A DNA stretch of 64,000 bases, taken from Bradyrhizobium liaoningense. Lineage in GTDB: Bacteria; Pseudomonadota; Alphaproteobacteria; Rhizobiales; Xanthobacteraceae. This document shows positions 1-9,564 of the stretch, piece by piece (positions within the stretch are counted from its first letter, which is position 1; the number at the start of each line of letters is the position of its first letter). The notes beneath the pieces were generated by a model. It ran no database searches, had not been told where the DNA came from, and saw only the letters and a program-made list of their open reading frames with translations. Both the position numbers and the translations under genes were made by a program. Location: NCBI RefSeq assembly GCF_018130955.1, contig NZ_JAFCJM010000037.1:1-64000 (forward strand), in the 5' to 3' direction.

Positions 1-251
1 ACCCGGGAGTCGTCTTCAGAATCCGTCTTGCCTTACAATGCAATAGCTAGCGAAAACCCATATGCGATTCCCCTGCCCTGGAGGGGGAGGGTAAGAACGG
101 CGCCGCTGCGTGTCGCATCCCGCAGGGTTAATGCAACCTGAATCGCTGCGAAGAATCCCTAAAATGCGCATGCTGCGGTTAGGGGCGCTGGAATGACCTC
201 CGTACCATTATTTCCCGCACGTGCCTTAAGCGAAGCGGAGGAGACGCGACA
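1..251. other. Intergenic leader at window edge
   Basis: No gene is supported here. Positions about 76-93 hold a short copy of the 'ccctggagggggaggg' element that recurs near 9347 and 13154. A strong ribosome binding site (GGAGGAG) at 237-243 serves the PilZ gene that starts at 252. Confidence 0.6.
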
Positions 252-497
252 ATGTTTCAGCGCAGGTTTGCCCGGGTGAAGCCGGCCGGACTGGTGTCGC
301 GCCAGGCCAAGATCATCCTTGATGCGAAGAAGCCGGCGATCAACTGCACGCTGATCGACTATTCGCCGGGCGGCGCCTGCGTCGATCTCGGCGGCCAGGT
401 CGCGCTGCCCGACCGCTTCGAGCTGCTGCACGTCAACACCCGAAAACGCTGCCGCATCGCGTGGAAGCGGGGGTCGAGGATCGGGGTGGTGTTTTAG
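252..497 (+). CDS. Small PilZ-domain protein
   Basis: An 81-residue protein that is essentially one PilZ domain, the cytoplasmic cyclic-di-GMP binding fold. Visible signatures are an N-terminal Arg pair (RRFARV) and the D-Y-S-x-x-G segment (LIDYSPGGACVDL, residues 35-47), which match the RxxxR and (D/N)xSxxG binding motifs of the family. The start is supported by GGAGGAG about 9 bases upstream. Single-domain PilZ proteins of this size are numerous in Bradyrhizobium; their partners are mostly unknown, so a role in motility, polysaccharide or regulation cannot be chosen. It stands alone, convergent with the next gene. Confidence 0.85.
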   Translation: MFQRRFARVKPAGLVSRQAKIILDAKKPAINCTLIDYSPGGACVDLGGQVALPDRFELLHVNTRKRCRIAWKRGSRIGVVF

Positions 498-554
498 GGT
501 GGCTGTTTGAGGGGATGCCGGCGCCACTTTGTCCGCCATCGTCCCGGCCTAGTG

Positions 555-965
555 CTACTTCTTCCGCCACCTTGCCTTGGTGCCGGCGGTGATCTGCATC
601 GCGACGCCGGCGATCCAGCCGGCGAGCACCAGCCAGGTCCACACCGCGTGTGGATCGAGCCGCAGCACGATGACGGCGACGGAGGCAAACGCCGTGAGCG
701 TGGCGCAGAAGGTGCCGACCGCACTCAGGAACTCCGCGGCGTCGACCTCCTCGTCGCCGGGATCGAAATGCAGCTGCGGCGCGTCGATGCCGAGATAGAA
801 GCCGACCGCGCCCAGCATCATCATCAGCAGCAAAAATCCCTGCGTGGTGAGATGCGCGATCGACGAGCCGACATAGGCGCCGACGAACAGGCCGCACGCA
901 GCACCCGCGAGCGCGAGCCCGACGCGCTCCAGAACGTGGGCCGCCTTCCTGACGCGGAACCGCAT
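555..965 (-). CDS. Four-helix inner-membrane protein, unknown function
   Basis: A 136-residue protein with about four hydrophobic segments: residues about 14-34 (glycine-rich), 38-60, 83-103 and 107-127. It has a basic N-terminus (MRFRVRKAAH) and a basic C-terminal tail (ARWRKK). An acidic loop between the two hairpins (FDPGDEEVDAAEF) probably faces one side of the membrane. I do not recognise the family. It is a single gene, convergent with the PilZ gene and with 199 bases without a gene on its upstream side. Confidence 0.7.
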   Translation of the reverse strand: MRFRVRKAAHVLERVGLALAGAACGLFVGAYVGSSIAHLTTQGFLLLMMMLGAVGFYLGIDAPQLHFDPGDEEVDAAEFLSAVGTFCATLTAFASVAVIVLRLDPHAVWTWLVLAGWIAGVAMQITAGTKARWRKK

Positions 966-1164
966 GGCAAGTCTCCGGCGTTTTGACCGAGGGCGAGGTT
1001 AGGCCTTTTCGGGAGAGGGTGGAAGGTAAGGAGAGTCACGGAGGGGTGAGACGGGGTGGCGCGGTGTTATGGGCGGCGAAATCTTGCACCACATTCCACC
1101 GTCGTCCGGGCGAACGCCAGGACGACGTGGAGGTTGGCGCCGCCGTCGCGCCTCGCGAACAGTA

Positions 1165-2277
<1,113 letters not shown>

Positions 2278-2404
2278 GCGGAAAGTTCCGGAAATGGGGG
2301 CGATGAGCGGAGGAGTGTAGCGGGCGCGCGAAGATTGACCAGCGGCGCGGCAGGAATAGCCGCCCGCGGCGCCGCGCATTCCAGGCCGGAACGCACGGAC
2401 ACGG

Positions 2405-3121
2405 CTACTCCCGGAACGCCCCCTGCCGCAGCGGGCCCAGGCGATAGCGGTCGCCGCGCCCCAGCGTGACGTTGGCCTTGACGGCGAAATGGATCTTGTA
2501 GCGGCCGTCCTTCATCCTGGTCAGCAAGCTGAAATCGCTGAACTTGTCGGCCAGCGCGGTGTCGTCCCGGATGAATGTGCGGGGGTCGTTGAGACGGAAG
2601 CGGCGCGGCGAGCGCCATTCCACCGTGGGGAAGTTGCTCTTCATGTCGCCGCCGGCCTTGAATTCGACGGTACGGCCCGTCAGCTCGCGAAACAGATCGG
2701 GCACGTCGATGCGGCGCGCGCGGCCAGCTTCGACGACATAGAGGTACAGCGACCAGATCTCGGTTCCGATCTCGCGCGCGTTGCGGAAGGAAACCGCGAC
2801 GTAATGCGAGTCCGGCGACCAGGCTGCGTAAAAGACGTCGGGATCGGTGTCGAAATTATTGTCCGGGCCGATGCCGTCGAGCGTGGCGAGCGGGCGACGG
2901 CCCGGCTCGGCCAGCAGGTAGAGGTGGAGGTTGTCGTGACGACCCTGGCCCACGCCATGGGTGGCAATCGTCAACCTCTTGTTCGGCGCCCACCCGCCGA
3001 TGATGATGGCGTATCCATCCTTCGGATAGGTGTGCTCCGCCGCTGCGCGGGCCTGCGGCAGCGCGGCGAGCACGGCGACGAGCGCGGCAAGGATGACGCA
3101 ACGAAGCCGCACGAGGATCAT
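2405..3121 (-). CDS. Secreted beta-propeller-like protein, tandem paralogue 2
   Basis: A 238-residue protein with a Sec signal peptide (residues 1-25, cleavage near ARAAAEHTY). The segment AAWSPDSHYVAVSF resembles a WD40/TolB-type blade ('W-SPDG/S-x-x-x-A-x-x') and suggests a partial propeller. It shares roughly half its residues with the gene just upstream, including GRARRIDVPDLFRELTGRT, VEWRSPRRFRLND and MKDGRYKIHF. The ATG at 3121 overlaps the upstream stop by four bases (ATGA) and directly precedes the signal peptide; the longer frame would have no signal peptide. No named family is recognised; a periplasmic location is inferred. Confidence 0.8.
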   Translation of the reverse strand: MILVRLRCVILAALVAVLAALPQARAAAEHTYPKDGYAIIIGGWAPNKRLTIATHGVGQGRHDNLHLYLLAEPGRRPLATLDGIGPDNNFDTDPDVFYAAWSPDSHYVAVSFRNAREIGTEIWSLYLYVVEAGRARRIDVPDLFRELTGRTVEFKAGGDMKSNFPTVEWRSPRRFRLNDPRTFIRDDTALADKFSDFSLLTRMKDGRYKIHFAVKANVTLGRGDRYRLGPLRQGAFRE

Positions 3122-3816
3122 TCCAGCTCCGGAAAGGTCCCCGGCCGCGGCTTGCCGACGCGGAGGCGGTCGCCGCGCACCAGCGTGACATCGGCGTCCG
3201 CCGAGAACTGGATGGTGTAGCGGCCGTCTTTCATCGTGGTGGTCTTGCCGAGCGCGCCGAGCTTGTCGGCGAGTTTGGTGTCCTCCAGGACGAAGAGGCG
3301 GTAGTCGTTGAAGCGGAAGCGGCGCGGCGCCCGCCATTCGACCGATGGCCCGTAGGTGCGCATGTCACCGTCGGTCTTGCGATCAATCGTCCGGCCGGTG
3401 ATGTCGCGGAACAGGTCCGGCGTACCGATCAGCCGGGCGCGGCCACCCTCGACCCGGTAGATGTTCATCGTCATGATGTGGCGCTCGCTGCGGAAAGAGA
3501 CCGCGACGTAGCGCGAATCCGGCGACCAGCGGGCGTAGTAGGCGTCGGGCTTGGTATCGAGATTGTTGTTCTCGGAGATGTCGTCCAGCACGGCCAATCG
3601 GCGGTGGCCGGGCTCGGCCATCAGGTAGGCGTGGAATTTGTTGCGACCGCCCTCCCCCTCGCCGTGAACGGCTATCGACAGCCTGCCGCTCGGCGCCCGC
3701 CCGCCGTCGACGATGCCGTATTCGCCCTTGGCAAAGGTGTACTCGGCCGTGGCATGCGCCGGCGACAGCGCCGATACGGCGAGGACGAGAGCGAGGATGG
3801 CCGAGCGAAGCTGCAT
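3118..3816 (-). CDS. Secreted beta-propeller-like protein, tandem paralogue 1
   Basis: A 232-residue protein with a signal peptide (MQLRSAILALVLAVSALSPAHA) ending near residue 22. The body contains ARWSPDSRYVAVSF, PDLFRDITGRT, VEWRAPRRFRFND and MKDGRYTIQF, all mirrored in the following gene, so the two arose by tandem duplication. Its stop codon overlaps the start of its twin by four bases, pointing to translational coupling and perhaps a paired or heteromeric role. It begins 63 bases after the phytase-like gene on the same strand and may be co-transcribed with the cobaltochelatase run. Function is unknown. Confidence 0.8.
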   Translation of the reverse strand: MQLRSAILALVLAVSALSPAHATAEYTFAKGEYGIVDGGRAPSGRLSIAVHGEGEGGRNKFHAYLMAEPGHRRLAVLDDISENNNLDTKPDAYYARWSPDSRYVAVSFRSERHIMTMNIYRVEGGRARLIGTPDLFRDITGRTIDRKTDGDMRTYGPSVEWRAPRRFRFNDYRLFVLEDTKLADKLGALGKTTTMKDGRYTIQFSADADVTLVRGDRLRVGKPRPGTFPELE

Positions 3817-3879
3817 GCCACTTTGTCGCAGCGGCGGGTGAGTGCGTTCAAGTCCGATGTCGTGCTGCCGGAAGGAGAG

Positions 3880-4971
3880 CTACTCCACCAGCGTGAACTG
3901 CAGCAGGATCGTGCGCTGGAGCATGGAAAAATTGTCGTCGGAGACCAGCGTCAGCACGGTCTCGCCGTCCGCCGTGACGTGGGCGTCGATGCCTTCCATG
4001 TTGTCGATCTCGTGGCCGAGATCGGCTGCGAACAGCGCGGGACCGTCGACCAGCGCGTTCGGCGCGATCGATTTCAGGGGGATCGCGCGGATCCGGATGT
4101 TGACGCCGGTGAACCAGGAGAATTTTCGCTCGAGCACCAACAGCTCGCCCGAAGGCAGCAGCACGGCGTCGCTGACGTCAAAATTCTCGGTGCGGCGGAT
4201 CGAGAACTGGCCGGGCGACGGACCGCCGATCAGGAAGGCGATCAGGTTGCCGGCAGGGTCCAGCCCGCGCTCGGACAGCGCGATCAGCGTGCCCGCCAGC
4301 GGCTGTCCCTTCGGCACCACGACGAGCGCCTCGAGGCCCTTGTTGGAGGGCAGCTTCCTCGCGGCAGGTGGCAGCGGCAGCACCTCGCCGCGCGACCGCG
4401 TAAACCCTTTTGAGAAATCGTAGCGCAACAGCTGGTTGACGCGCTCGAGCCCGACATAGACGAACGTGCCGTCGAGCGCGAGCGATTCCGAATCGTACCA
4501 GTAGCGCTTTTCGGTGATGGGACGGCCGTCGGCATTGAGCATTGGCGAGGCCTCGACATCGTCGAGCCCGACCATCTCGCGGCCGGCATAGCGGATGCGG
4601 CCGGTGAACCAGGTGGCCTGATCGGAGATCGCGATGAAGCGCTCGCCCTTGGCATCGAGCCGGATGCCGGAGAGGCCGCCAAAGCCGCGATGCGGCGAGG
4701 TCAGCACCAGGCCGCTGCGATAGTCGAGCGAGCCGAAGCGCGTGCGCGTGCGGTCACGCGGCTCGAAGGCAGGGATCGGCCGCGCGTTGACCTCGATGGC
4801 GACGGGCTCGGTGACGGCATGCTCGGCGATGCCGGCCGCCGATTTCGGCGGCGCAGATTTGGGCGGCGACTCGGTTGCGAGCTGGGCCTGCGCAAAGTTC
4901 GGCAGGGAAAGAACGGAAACTCCCGCCGCCGCGCGGCTGAGGAACTGGCGGCGGGAGGTGCGTGTGCTCAC
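3880..4971 (-). CDS. Phytase-like / esterase-like secreted protein with Tat signal
   Basis: A 363-residue protein starting with a twin-arginine signal (STRTSRRQFLSRAAAGV, then a hydrophobic stretch ending near FAQA), so it is probably exported folded. The mature part resembles the phytase-like 'esterase-like activity' family (Pfam PF13449): GGLSGIRLDAKGERFIAISD, the blade carrying SESLAL, and GLEALVVVPKG near residue 215. The start is GTG at 4971, overlapping the cobT stop by four bases (GTGA). A gene of this family directly after cobT is familiar from Rhizobiales. The substrate is not known, and the link to cobalamin synthesis is inferred from position only. Confidence 0.85.
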   Translation of the reverse strand: MSTRTSRRQFLSRAAAGVSVLSLPNFAQAQLATESPPKSAPPKSAAGIAEHAVTEPVAIEVNARPIPAFEPRDRTRTRFGSLDYRSGLVLTSPHRGFGGLSGIRLDAKGERFIAISDQATWFTGRIRYAGREMVGLDDVEASPMLNADGRPITEKRYWYDSESLALDGTFVYVGLERVNQLLRYDFSKGFTRSRGEVLPLPPAARKLPSNKGLEALVVVPKGQPLAGTLIALSERGLDPAGNLIAFLIGGPSPGQFSIRRTENFDVSDAVLLPSGELLVLERKFSWFTGVNIRIRAIPLKSIAPNALVDGPALFAADLGHEIDNMEGIDAHVTADGETVLTLVSDDNFSMLQRTILLQFTLVE

Positions 4972-6878
4972 GAATGCAGTTTGCGGCGCGGGCGGCTCGT
5001 CGTGGTCGGCTGCGGCGCGGTGTTGGTCTCGCTGAAGAGCTCGGCGAGCTTGTCGGTGATGGCGCCGCCGAGTTCTTCCGCGTCCACGATCGTCACCGCG
5101 CGGCGATAATAGCGGGTGACGTCATGGCCGATGCCGATCGCGATCAGCTCCACCGGCGAGCGCGTCTCGATCTCCTCGATGATGTGACGCAGATGCCGCT
5201 CGAGATAATTGCCGGGATTGACCGACAGCGTGGAGTCATCGACCGGCGCGCCGTCCGAGATCATCATCAGGATCTTGCGCTGTTCGGTGCGGCCCAACAG
5301 GCGCTTGTGCGCCCAGTCCAGCGCCTCGCCGTCGATGTTCTCCTTCAACAGCCCCTCGCGCATCATCAGGCCGAGATTCTTTCGCGCCCGGCGCCAGGGG
5401 GCGTCGGCGGACTTGTAGATGATGTGGCGGAGGTCGTTGAGGCGGCCGGGATTGGCCGGCTTACCCGCGGCAAGCCAGGCTTCGCGGGACTGCCCGCCCT
5501 TCCAGGCGCGCGTGGTGAAGCCGAGGATCTCGACCTTGACGCCGCAACGCTCGAGCGTGCGCGCCAAAATGTCGGCGCAGGTTGCCGCGACCGTGATGGG
5601 ACGGCCGCGCATCGAACCGGAATTGTCCAGAAGCAGCGTCACCACGGTGTCGCGGAAGGTCGCCTCCTTCTCGCGCATGAAGGACAGCGGATGATAGGGA
5701 TCGGTGACGACGCGCGACAGGCGCGCGGGATCCAGAATGCCCTCTTCGAGGTCGAATTCCCAGGCACGGTTCTGCTGCGCCATCAGCCGGCGCTGCAGCC
5801 GGTTGGCGAGACGTGCGACGATGCCCTGCAAATGCGCGAGCTGCTTGTCGAGATAGGAGCGCAGGCGTTCGAGCTCGTCATGGTCGCAGAGGTCTTCGGC
5901 GGCGATCACCTCGTCGAACTTTGGCGCGAAGGCGTGGTATTCGGGACCGCGCGGCTCGTTGCTGCCGCGCGCATTCGGCCGCGTCGCCTCGCCCGGCGTC
6001 TCGTCGTCGCCGAGCTCGCCATCGTCAAACGTGTCAGAGGTCGAGGCCTGCGCGCTTTCCATCGCGCTGTCGCTCATCTCCTCGGTCGTCGCCTGCGCCT
6101 GGTCGGCGCTCATCTCCTGCGCGGCGTCGGAATCGGGTGAGCCTTCGGCGCCGGACTGATCGTTCTCGCCCTCGCCGTTGTCGTCCTGATCTTCGTCATC
6201 GTCGGAATCGGCGTTGCGTTCGTCGCCGATGTCGAGCGCCGTCAAGAGATCATGCACGGCATCGCCGAAGCGGGTCTGGTCCTCGACCAGCCGATCAAGG
6301 CGGTCGAGCCGCGCACCGATCTTGTCCTCGAGAATGGGACGCCAGAGATCGACCATCTTCTTGGCGGCCGCCGGCGGCGCCATGCCGGTCAGGCGTTCGC
6401 GCACCAGCATCGCCAGCGCATCCGACAGCGGCGCATCGGCGCGATCGGTGATCTCGTCGAACTTGCCGCGATGGAAATGGTCGTCGAGCATCGCAGTGAG
6501 GTTTTTCGCAACACCCGCCATGCGGCGCGCGCCGATCGCCTCGACGCGAGCCTGCTCGACCGCCTCGAACACGCCGCGCGCCTGCGGATTGCCCGGCATC
6601 AGCTTGCGGTGCACTTTTGGATCGTGGCAGGCGAGCTTCAGCGCGATGGAATCGGCGTGACCGCGGACGATCGCGGCATCGCGCTTGGTCATTTTCCGCG
6701 CGGGCTCCGGCAGCCGCGCCTTGCCGGGCGCAAGCCCCGGACGCTCGGCGGCGAAGCTGACGTCGAGCTCGGGCGCCTTCGCGATCGCCTTCAGGCAGGA
6801 CGTCACCGCCCGCTTGAACGGCTCGGTCGGCGCTTCCTTGGTTCCACCGCGGAATTTGGAATTGGATGTGCTGCTCAT
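4968..6878 (-). CDS. cobT: Aerobic cobaltochelatase subunit CobT
   Basis: A 636-residue chaperone subunit of the CobN-CobS-CobT complex, which inserts cobalt into hydrogenobyrinate a,c-diamide in the aerobic cobalamin pathway. Features in order: a helical N-terminal region, a strongly acidic linker around residues 235-300 (DSDDDEDQDDNGEGEND), and a C-terminal von Willebrand A domain with the MIDAS motif DNSGS (in VTLLLDNSGSMRGRPIT). The ATG at 6878 overlaps the stop of the GNAT gene by four bases and matches the family N-terminus; the longer frame is not used. CobS, its AAA+ partner, lies one gene upstream. Confidence 0.96.
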   Translation of the reverse strand: MSSTSNSKFRGGTKEAPTEPFKRAVTSCLKAIAKAPELDVSFAAERPGLAPGKARLPEPARKMTKRDAAIVRGHADSIALKLACHDPKVHRKLMPGNPQARGVFEAVEQARVEAIGARRMAGVAKNLTAMLDDHFHRGKFDEITDRADAPLSDALAMLVRERLTGMAPPAAAKKMVDLWRPILEDKIGARLDRLDRLVEDQTRFGDAVHDLLTALDIGDERNADSDDDEDQDDNGEGENDQSGAEGSPDSDAAQEMSADQAQATTEEMSDSAMESAQASTSDTFDDGELGDDETPGEATRPNARGSNEPRGPEYHAFAPKFDEVIAAEDLCDHDELERLRSYLDKQLAHLQGIVARLANRLQRRLMAQQNRAWEFDLEEGILDPARLSRVVTDPYHPLSFMREKEATFRDTVVTLLLDNSGSMRGRPITVAATCADILARTLERCGVKVEILGFTTRAWKGGQSREAWLAAGKPANPGRLNDLRHIIYKSADAPWRRARKNLGLMMREGLLKENIDGEALDWAHKRLLGRTEQRKILMMISDGAPVDDSTLSVNPGNYLERHLRHIIEEIETRSPVELIAIGIGHDVTRYYRRAVTIVDAEELGGAITDKLAELFSETNTAPQPTTTSRPRRKLHS

Positions 6879-7285
6879 AGCGACTTCGTAAACCAATGGC
6901 GCGTGACGCCGGCAGGATAGCCGTCGATGGCGCCGAACTCCTCGTAGCCGCAACCGCGGTAGAAGCCCGGCGCCTGGAAACTCATCGTGTCGAGATAGGA
7001 GCGGGTCGCCCCGATCCGTCTCGCCTCGTCCTCGATCGCCGCGATCAGCTTCGTGCCGTGATCCTTGCCGCGGTATTTCTGCTCGATCCAGAACAGCTGG
7101 ATGAACAGCACCGTGGTCCAGACCTCACCGACGATCCCGCCGACGATCTTGCCGCGCTCTTTCAGGGAAATCGCGAGGCGCTTGTATTTCTGCTTCCCCA
7201 TCTTCTCGGTGTTGTAACCGATGAGCCCGCCGAGCACGGCTTTCTTGGTTTTTCCAATGCTGCGCTCGACGGTGATGGAGGCCAT
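6875..7285 (-). CDS. GNAT-family N-acetyltransferase
   Basis: A 136-residue acetyltransferase fold. The acetyl-CoA site is visible as Q-K-Y-R-G-K-D-H-G-T-K-L (motif A, R/Q-x-x-G-x-G/A, residues about 89-100), followed by AIEDEARRIGATRSYLDTMSFQAPGFY, in which the Tyr after F-Q-A-P-G-F is typical. It sits between cobS and cobT, four bases after cobS and overlapping cobT by four, so it is translated as part of the chelatase unit. The acceptor substrate is unknown. An N-acetyltransferase in this position is recurrent in Bradyrhizobium-like genomes, but no role in cobalamin synthesis is established that I know of. Confidence 0.9.
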   Translation of the reverse strand: MASITVERSIGKTKKAVLGGLIGYNTEKMGKQKYKRLAISLKERGKIVGGIVGEVWTTVLFIQLFWIEQKYRGKDHGTKLIAAIEDEARRIGATRSYLDTMSFQAPGFYRGCGYEEFGAIDGYPAGVTRHWFTKSL

Positions 7286-7289
7286 GGGA

Positions 7290-8288
7290 TCAGCTGAGCG
7301 CCACGTTGACTGCCGATTCCGGCAGCTCCGCGTTGAAGCAGCGCTGGTAGAACTCGGCGACCAGCGGACGCTCGAGCTCGTCGCACTTGTTGAGGAAGGT
7401 GACGCGGAAGGCGAAACCGATATCGCTGAAGATGTCGGCGTTCTCCGCCCAGGTGATCACCGTGCGCGGGCTCATCACCGTCGACAGATCGCCATTGGCG
7501 AAGGCGTTGCGGGTGAGATCAGCAAGGCGCACCATCTTGTTGACGATGTCGCGGCCTTCCTGGGTGCGATAGTGCCTGGCCTTCGCCAGCACGATCTCCA
7601 CTTCCTCGTCATGGCCGAGATAGTTGAGCGTGGTGACGATCGACCAGCGGTCCATCTGGCCCTGGTTGATCTGCTGGGTGCCGTGATAGAGGCCCGAGGT
7701 GTCGCCGAGGCCGACCGTGTTGGCGGTCGAGAACAGGCGGAACGCCGGGTGCGGCTTGATCACCTTGTTCTGGTCGAGCAGCGTCAGGCGGCCGGAGACC
7801 TCGAGCACGCGCTGGATCACGAACATCACGTCGGGGCGGCCCGCGTCATATTCGTCGAACACCAGCGCGACGTTGTGCTGAAGCGCCCAGGGCAAAATGC
7901 CGTCGCGGAATTCGGTGACCTGCTTGCCGTCCTTGACCACGATCGAATCCTTGCCGACGAGGTCGATACGGCTGATGTGGCTGTCGAGGTTGACACGCAC
8001 GCAGGGCCAGTTCAGCCGCGCGGCGACCTGCTCGATGTGGGTCGATTTACCGGTGCCGTGATAGCCGGTGACCATGACGCGGCGGTTCTTGGCAAAGCCT
8101 GCGAGAATGGCGAGCGTGGTAGCGCGGTCGAAGCGGTAATCGGCATCGACTTCGGGCACGTGAGGATCGACTTCGGAATAGGCCGGCACTTCGAGATCGC
8201 TGTCGATCCCGAACACCTGGCGCACCGACACCTTCATGTCGGGCAATCCGTTGACTTCCTCAACTTTGGACAGGGCGGCGGTCGTCAT
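7290..8288 (-). CDS. cobS: Aerobic cobaltochelatase subunit CobS
   Basis: A 332-residue AAA+ ATPase that works with CobT as the hexameric motor on CobN. The Walker A is GYHGTGKST (residues about 75-83), the Walker B is LVFDEYDAG, and a sensor-1 Asn occurs in LFSTANTVG. Length and the N-terminal segment (LPDMKVSVRQVFGIDSDLEVP) are typical of the family. It is the first gene of the cobS-GNAT-cobT-phytase-like run. CobN is not in this window. No cobalamin riboswitch is seen in the 366 bases upstream. Confidence 0.97.
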   Translation of the reverse strand: MTTAALSKVEEVNGLPDMKVSVRQVFGIDSDLEVPAYSEVDPHVPEVDADYRFDRATTLAILAGFAKNRRVMVTGYHGTGKSTHIEQVAARLNWPCVRVNLDSHISRIDLVGKDSIVVKDGKQVTEFRDGILPWALQHNVALVFDEYDAGRPDVMFVIQRVLEVSGRLTLLDQNKVIKPHPAFRLFSTANTVGLGDTSGLYHGTQQINQGQMDRWSIVTTLNYLGHDEEVEIVLAKARHYRTQEGRDIVNKMVRLADLTRNAFANGDLSTVMSPRTVITWAENADIFSDIGFAFRVTFLNKCDELERPLVAEFYQRCFNAELPESAVNVALS

Positions 8289-8654
8289 TCATCCTCCGAG
8301 GTCCCGGGCGGTCCCGAAACCGGTTATTCGCACGTTGGCTGCGGCTGGGTGCTGATGGTGAACCTATCAGAGACCACGGGCGGGCAGAAGCCCGCGCGCA
8401 AATCAAAGTTCCATTGTCTTATCATTGAGATAGGTAAGGAACGCGATTTTGGGAAGGTTGCCCTGCGAATCACGCCCAAATTTTGCCTCCGTCAGGCGCC
8501 CGGCCATCAGCGCCGGCACTTTTGCCCCCTCGCCCGACTTATGTAAGGTCCGGCGACCGTCATTCCGGGGCGATGCGAAGCATCGAACCCGGAATCTCGA
8601 GATTCCGGGTTCGCGCTGCGCGCGCCCCGGAATGACAGTGCATGTGGAGACAAC
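8289..8654. other. 366-base intergenic region between cobS and dedA
   Basis: A divergent promoter region for cobS (minus) and dedA (plus). A palindromic repeat fills 8559-8637. The rest shows no convincing reading frame and no cobalamin riboswitch box. A GGAG at 8645-8648 is the likely ribosome binding site of dedA. Confidence 0.5.
8559..8637. repeat. Palindromic intergenic repeat, family A copy 1
   Basis: Begins gtcattccggggcgatgcg and ends with its reverse complement ccccggaatgac. Inside are a small hairpin (gcgaagcatcg), the perfect palindrome cccggaatctcgagattccggg, and a variable GC hairpin. The same layout is at 21204-21284 and, truncated, at 31053-31095. It ends 17 bases before the dedA start codon. 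Confidence 0.9.
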
Positions 8655-9311
8655 GTGTCCTTCCTTGATCCCTTCATCGCGTTCGTCTCGGCCCATGCCT
8701 GGCTCGCCTACCTGACCCTGTTCCTGGCGGCCCTTTTGGAGGCCGTTCCGGTGGTCGGCTCGGTCGTTCCCGGCTCGACCATCATTCTGGCGCTGAGCGC
8801 GCTGGTTCCCGGTGGCGAGCTGAAGCTGCAATGGGTGCTGCTGGCGGCCGCGCTCGGCGCCGTGCTCGGCGACGGCTCGGCCTATTGGGTCGGGCACCGC
8901 CGGCAGCGCGAGATCCTCAACACCTGGCCTCTGACCAATTATCCGCGCGTGGTCGAGGAGAGCGAGACGTTCTTCCAGCGCTTTGGCACCTGGGCAGTGT
9001 TCTTCGCCCGCTTCGTGCCGCCGATCCGCGCCTTCGTGCCGGTGACCGCGGGCGCGCTCGGCATGCAGCCCACGCGCTTCTACGCGGTCAATATCCCCGC
9101 GATCCTGGTCTGGGCGCCCGCCCATGTGCTGCCAGGCGTGCTGGCGGTCTCGGCGCTGCACGAATATGCAGGGATGCCGCACCATGAGCATGTCGGCAAA
9201 CATCTCTGGATGTACGCAGTGGTCGGCTGCGCCATCATCCTGGGCCTCGCGATCTGGACCATCCGCCGGCGGCACGGCAGCGGCAAGGCACCTGCGAAGA
9301 CGACGGCTTAG
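8655..9311 (+). CDS. DedA-family inner-membrane protein
   Basis: A 218-residue DedA (SNARE-associated/VTT) protein. Family marks are the re-entrant E-x-x-P motif (FLAALLEAVPVVGSVVPGSTIIL, residues 24-46), the short G-D-G-S-A-Y-W-V-G-H segment, and the second F-x-R-x-x-P-x-x-R motif (ARFVPPIRAFVPVTAG, residues about 118-133). DedA proteins act as proton-linked lipid carriers or flippases, for example for undecaprenyl phosphate or phosphatidylethanolamine. The start is GTG with GGAG seven bases upstream. The C-terminus is basic and cytosolic. It stands alone, and its leader carries a palindromic repeat. Confidence 0.93.
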   Translation: MSFLDPFIAFVSAHAWLAYLTLFLAALLEAVPVVGSVVPGSTIILALSALVPGGELKLQWVLLAAALGAVLGDGSAYWVGHRRQREILNTWPLTNYPRVVEESETFFQRFGTWAVFFARFVPPIRAFVPVTAGALGMQPTRFYAVNIPAILVWAPAHVLPGVLAVSALHEYAGMPHHEHVGKHLWMYAVVGCAIILGLAIWTIRRRHGSGKAPAKTTA

Positions 9312-9346
9312 GACAAGCTGACATCTGAAAGGGCGATGCGCTTTCT

Positions 9347-9529
9347 TACCCTCCCCTGGAGGGGGAGGGTCGCTACGCATGTAGCGCAGCGAAATGCGTA
9401 GCGGGGTGGGGTGACGGTCTCTCCGCACCGAACACTGCCCGAGGGGAGAGATCACCCCACCCCGCTCGCGCTGCGCGCGATCGACCCTCGAGCGAGCTAC
9501 GCTCGTCTCGGACCCCTCCAGGGGAGGGT
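9347..9529. repeat. Long imperfect inverted repeat, family E
   Basis: Outer arms are taccctcccctggagg on the left and cctccaggggagggt on the right; inside are gcatgtagc/gctacg hairpins and ggggtggggtgac facing atcaccccacccc. It sits between the stop of dedA and the convergent end of the HTH-citrate synthase. Fragments of the same element occur at about 76-93 and 13154-13175. Confidence 0.8.
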
Positions 9530-9564
9530 GCGCACCTTCGCAGCGGTTCTGATCTACTTAGTGT

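Noticed and set aside
8289..8558. Cobalamin riboswitch upstream of cobS
   Set aside because: The conserved B12-box core was not seen in either orientation.
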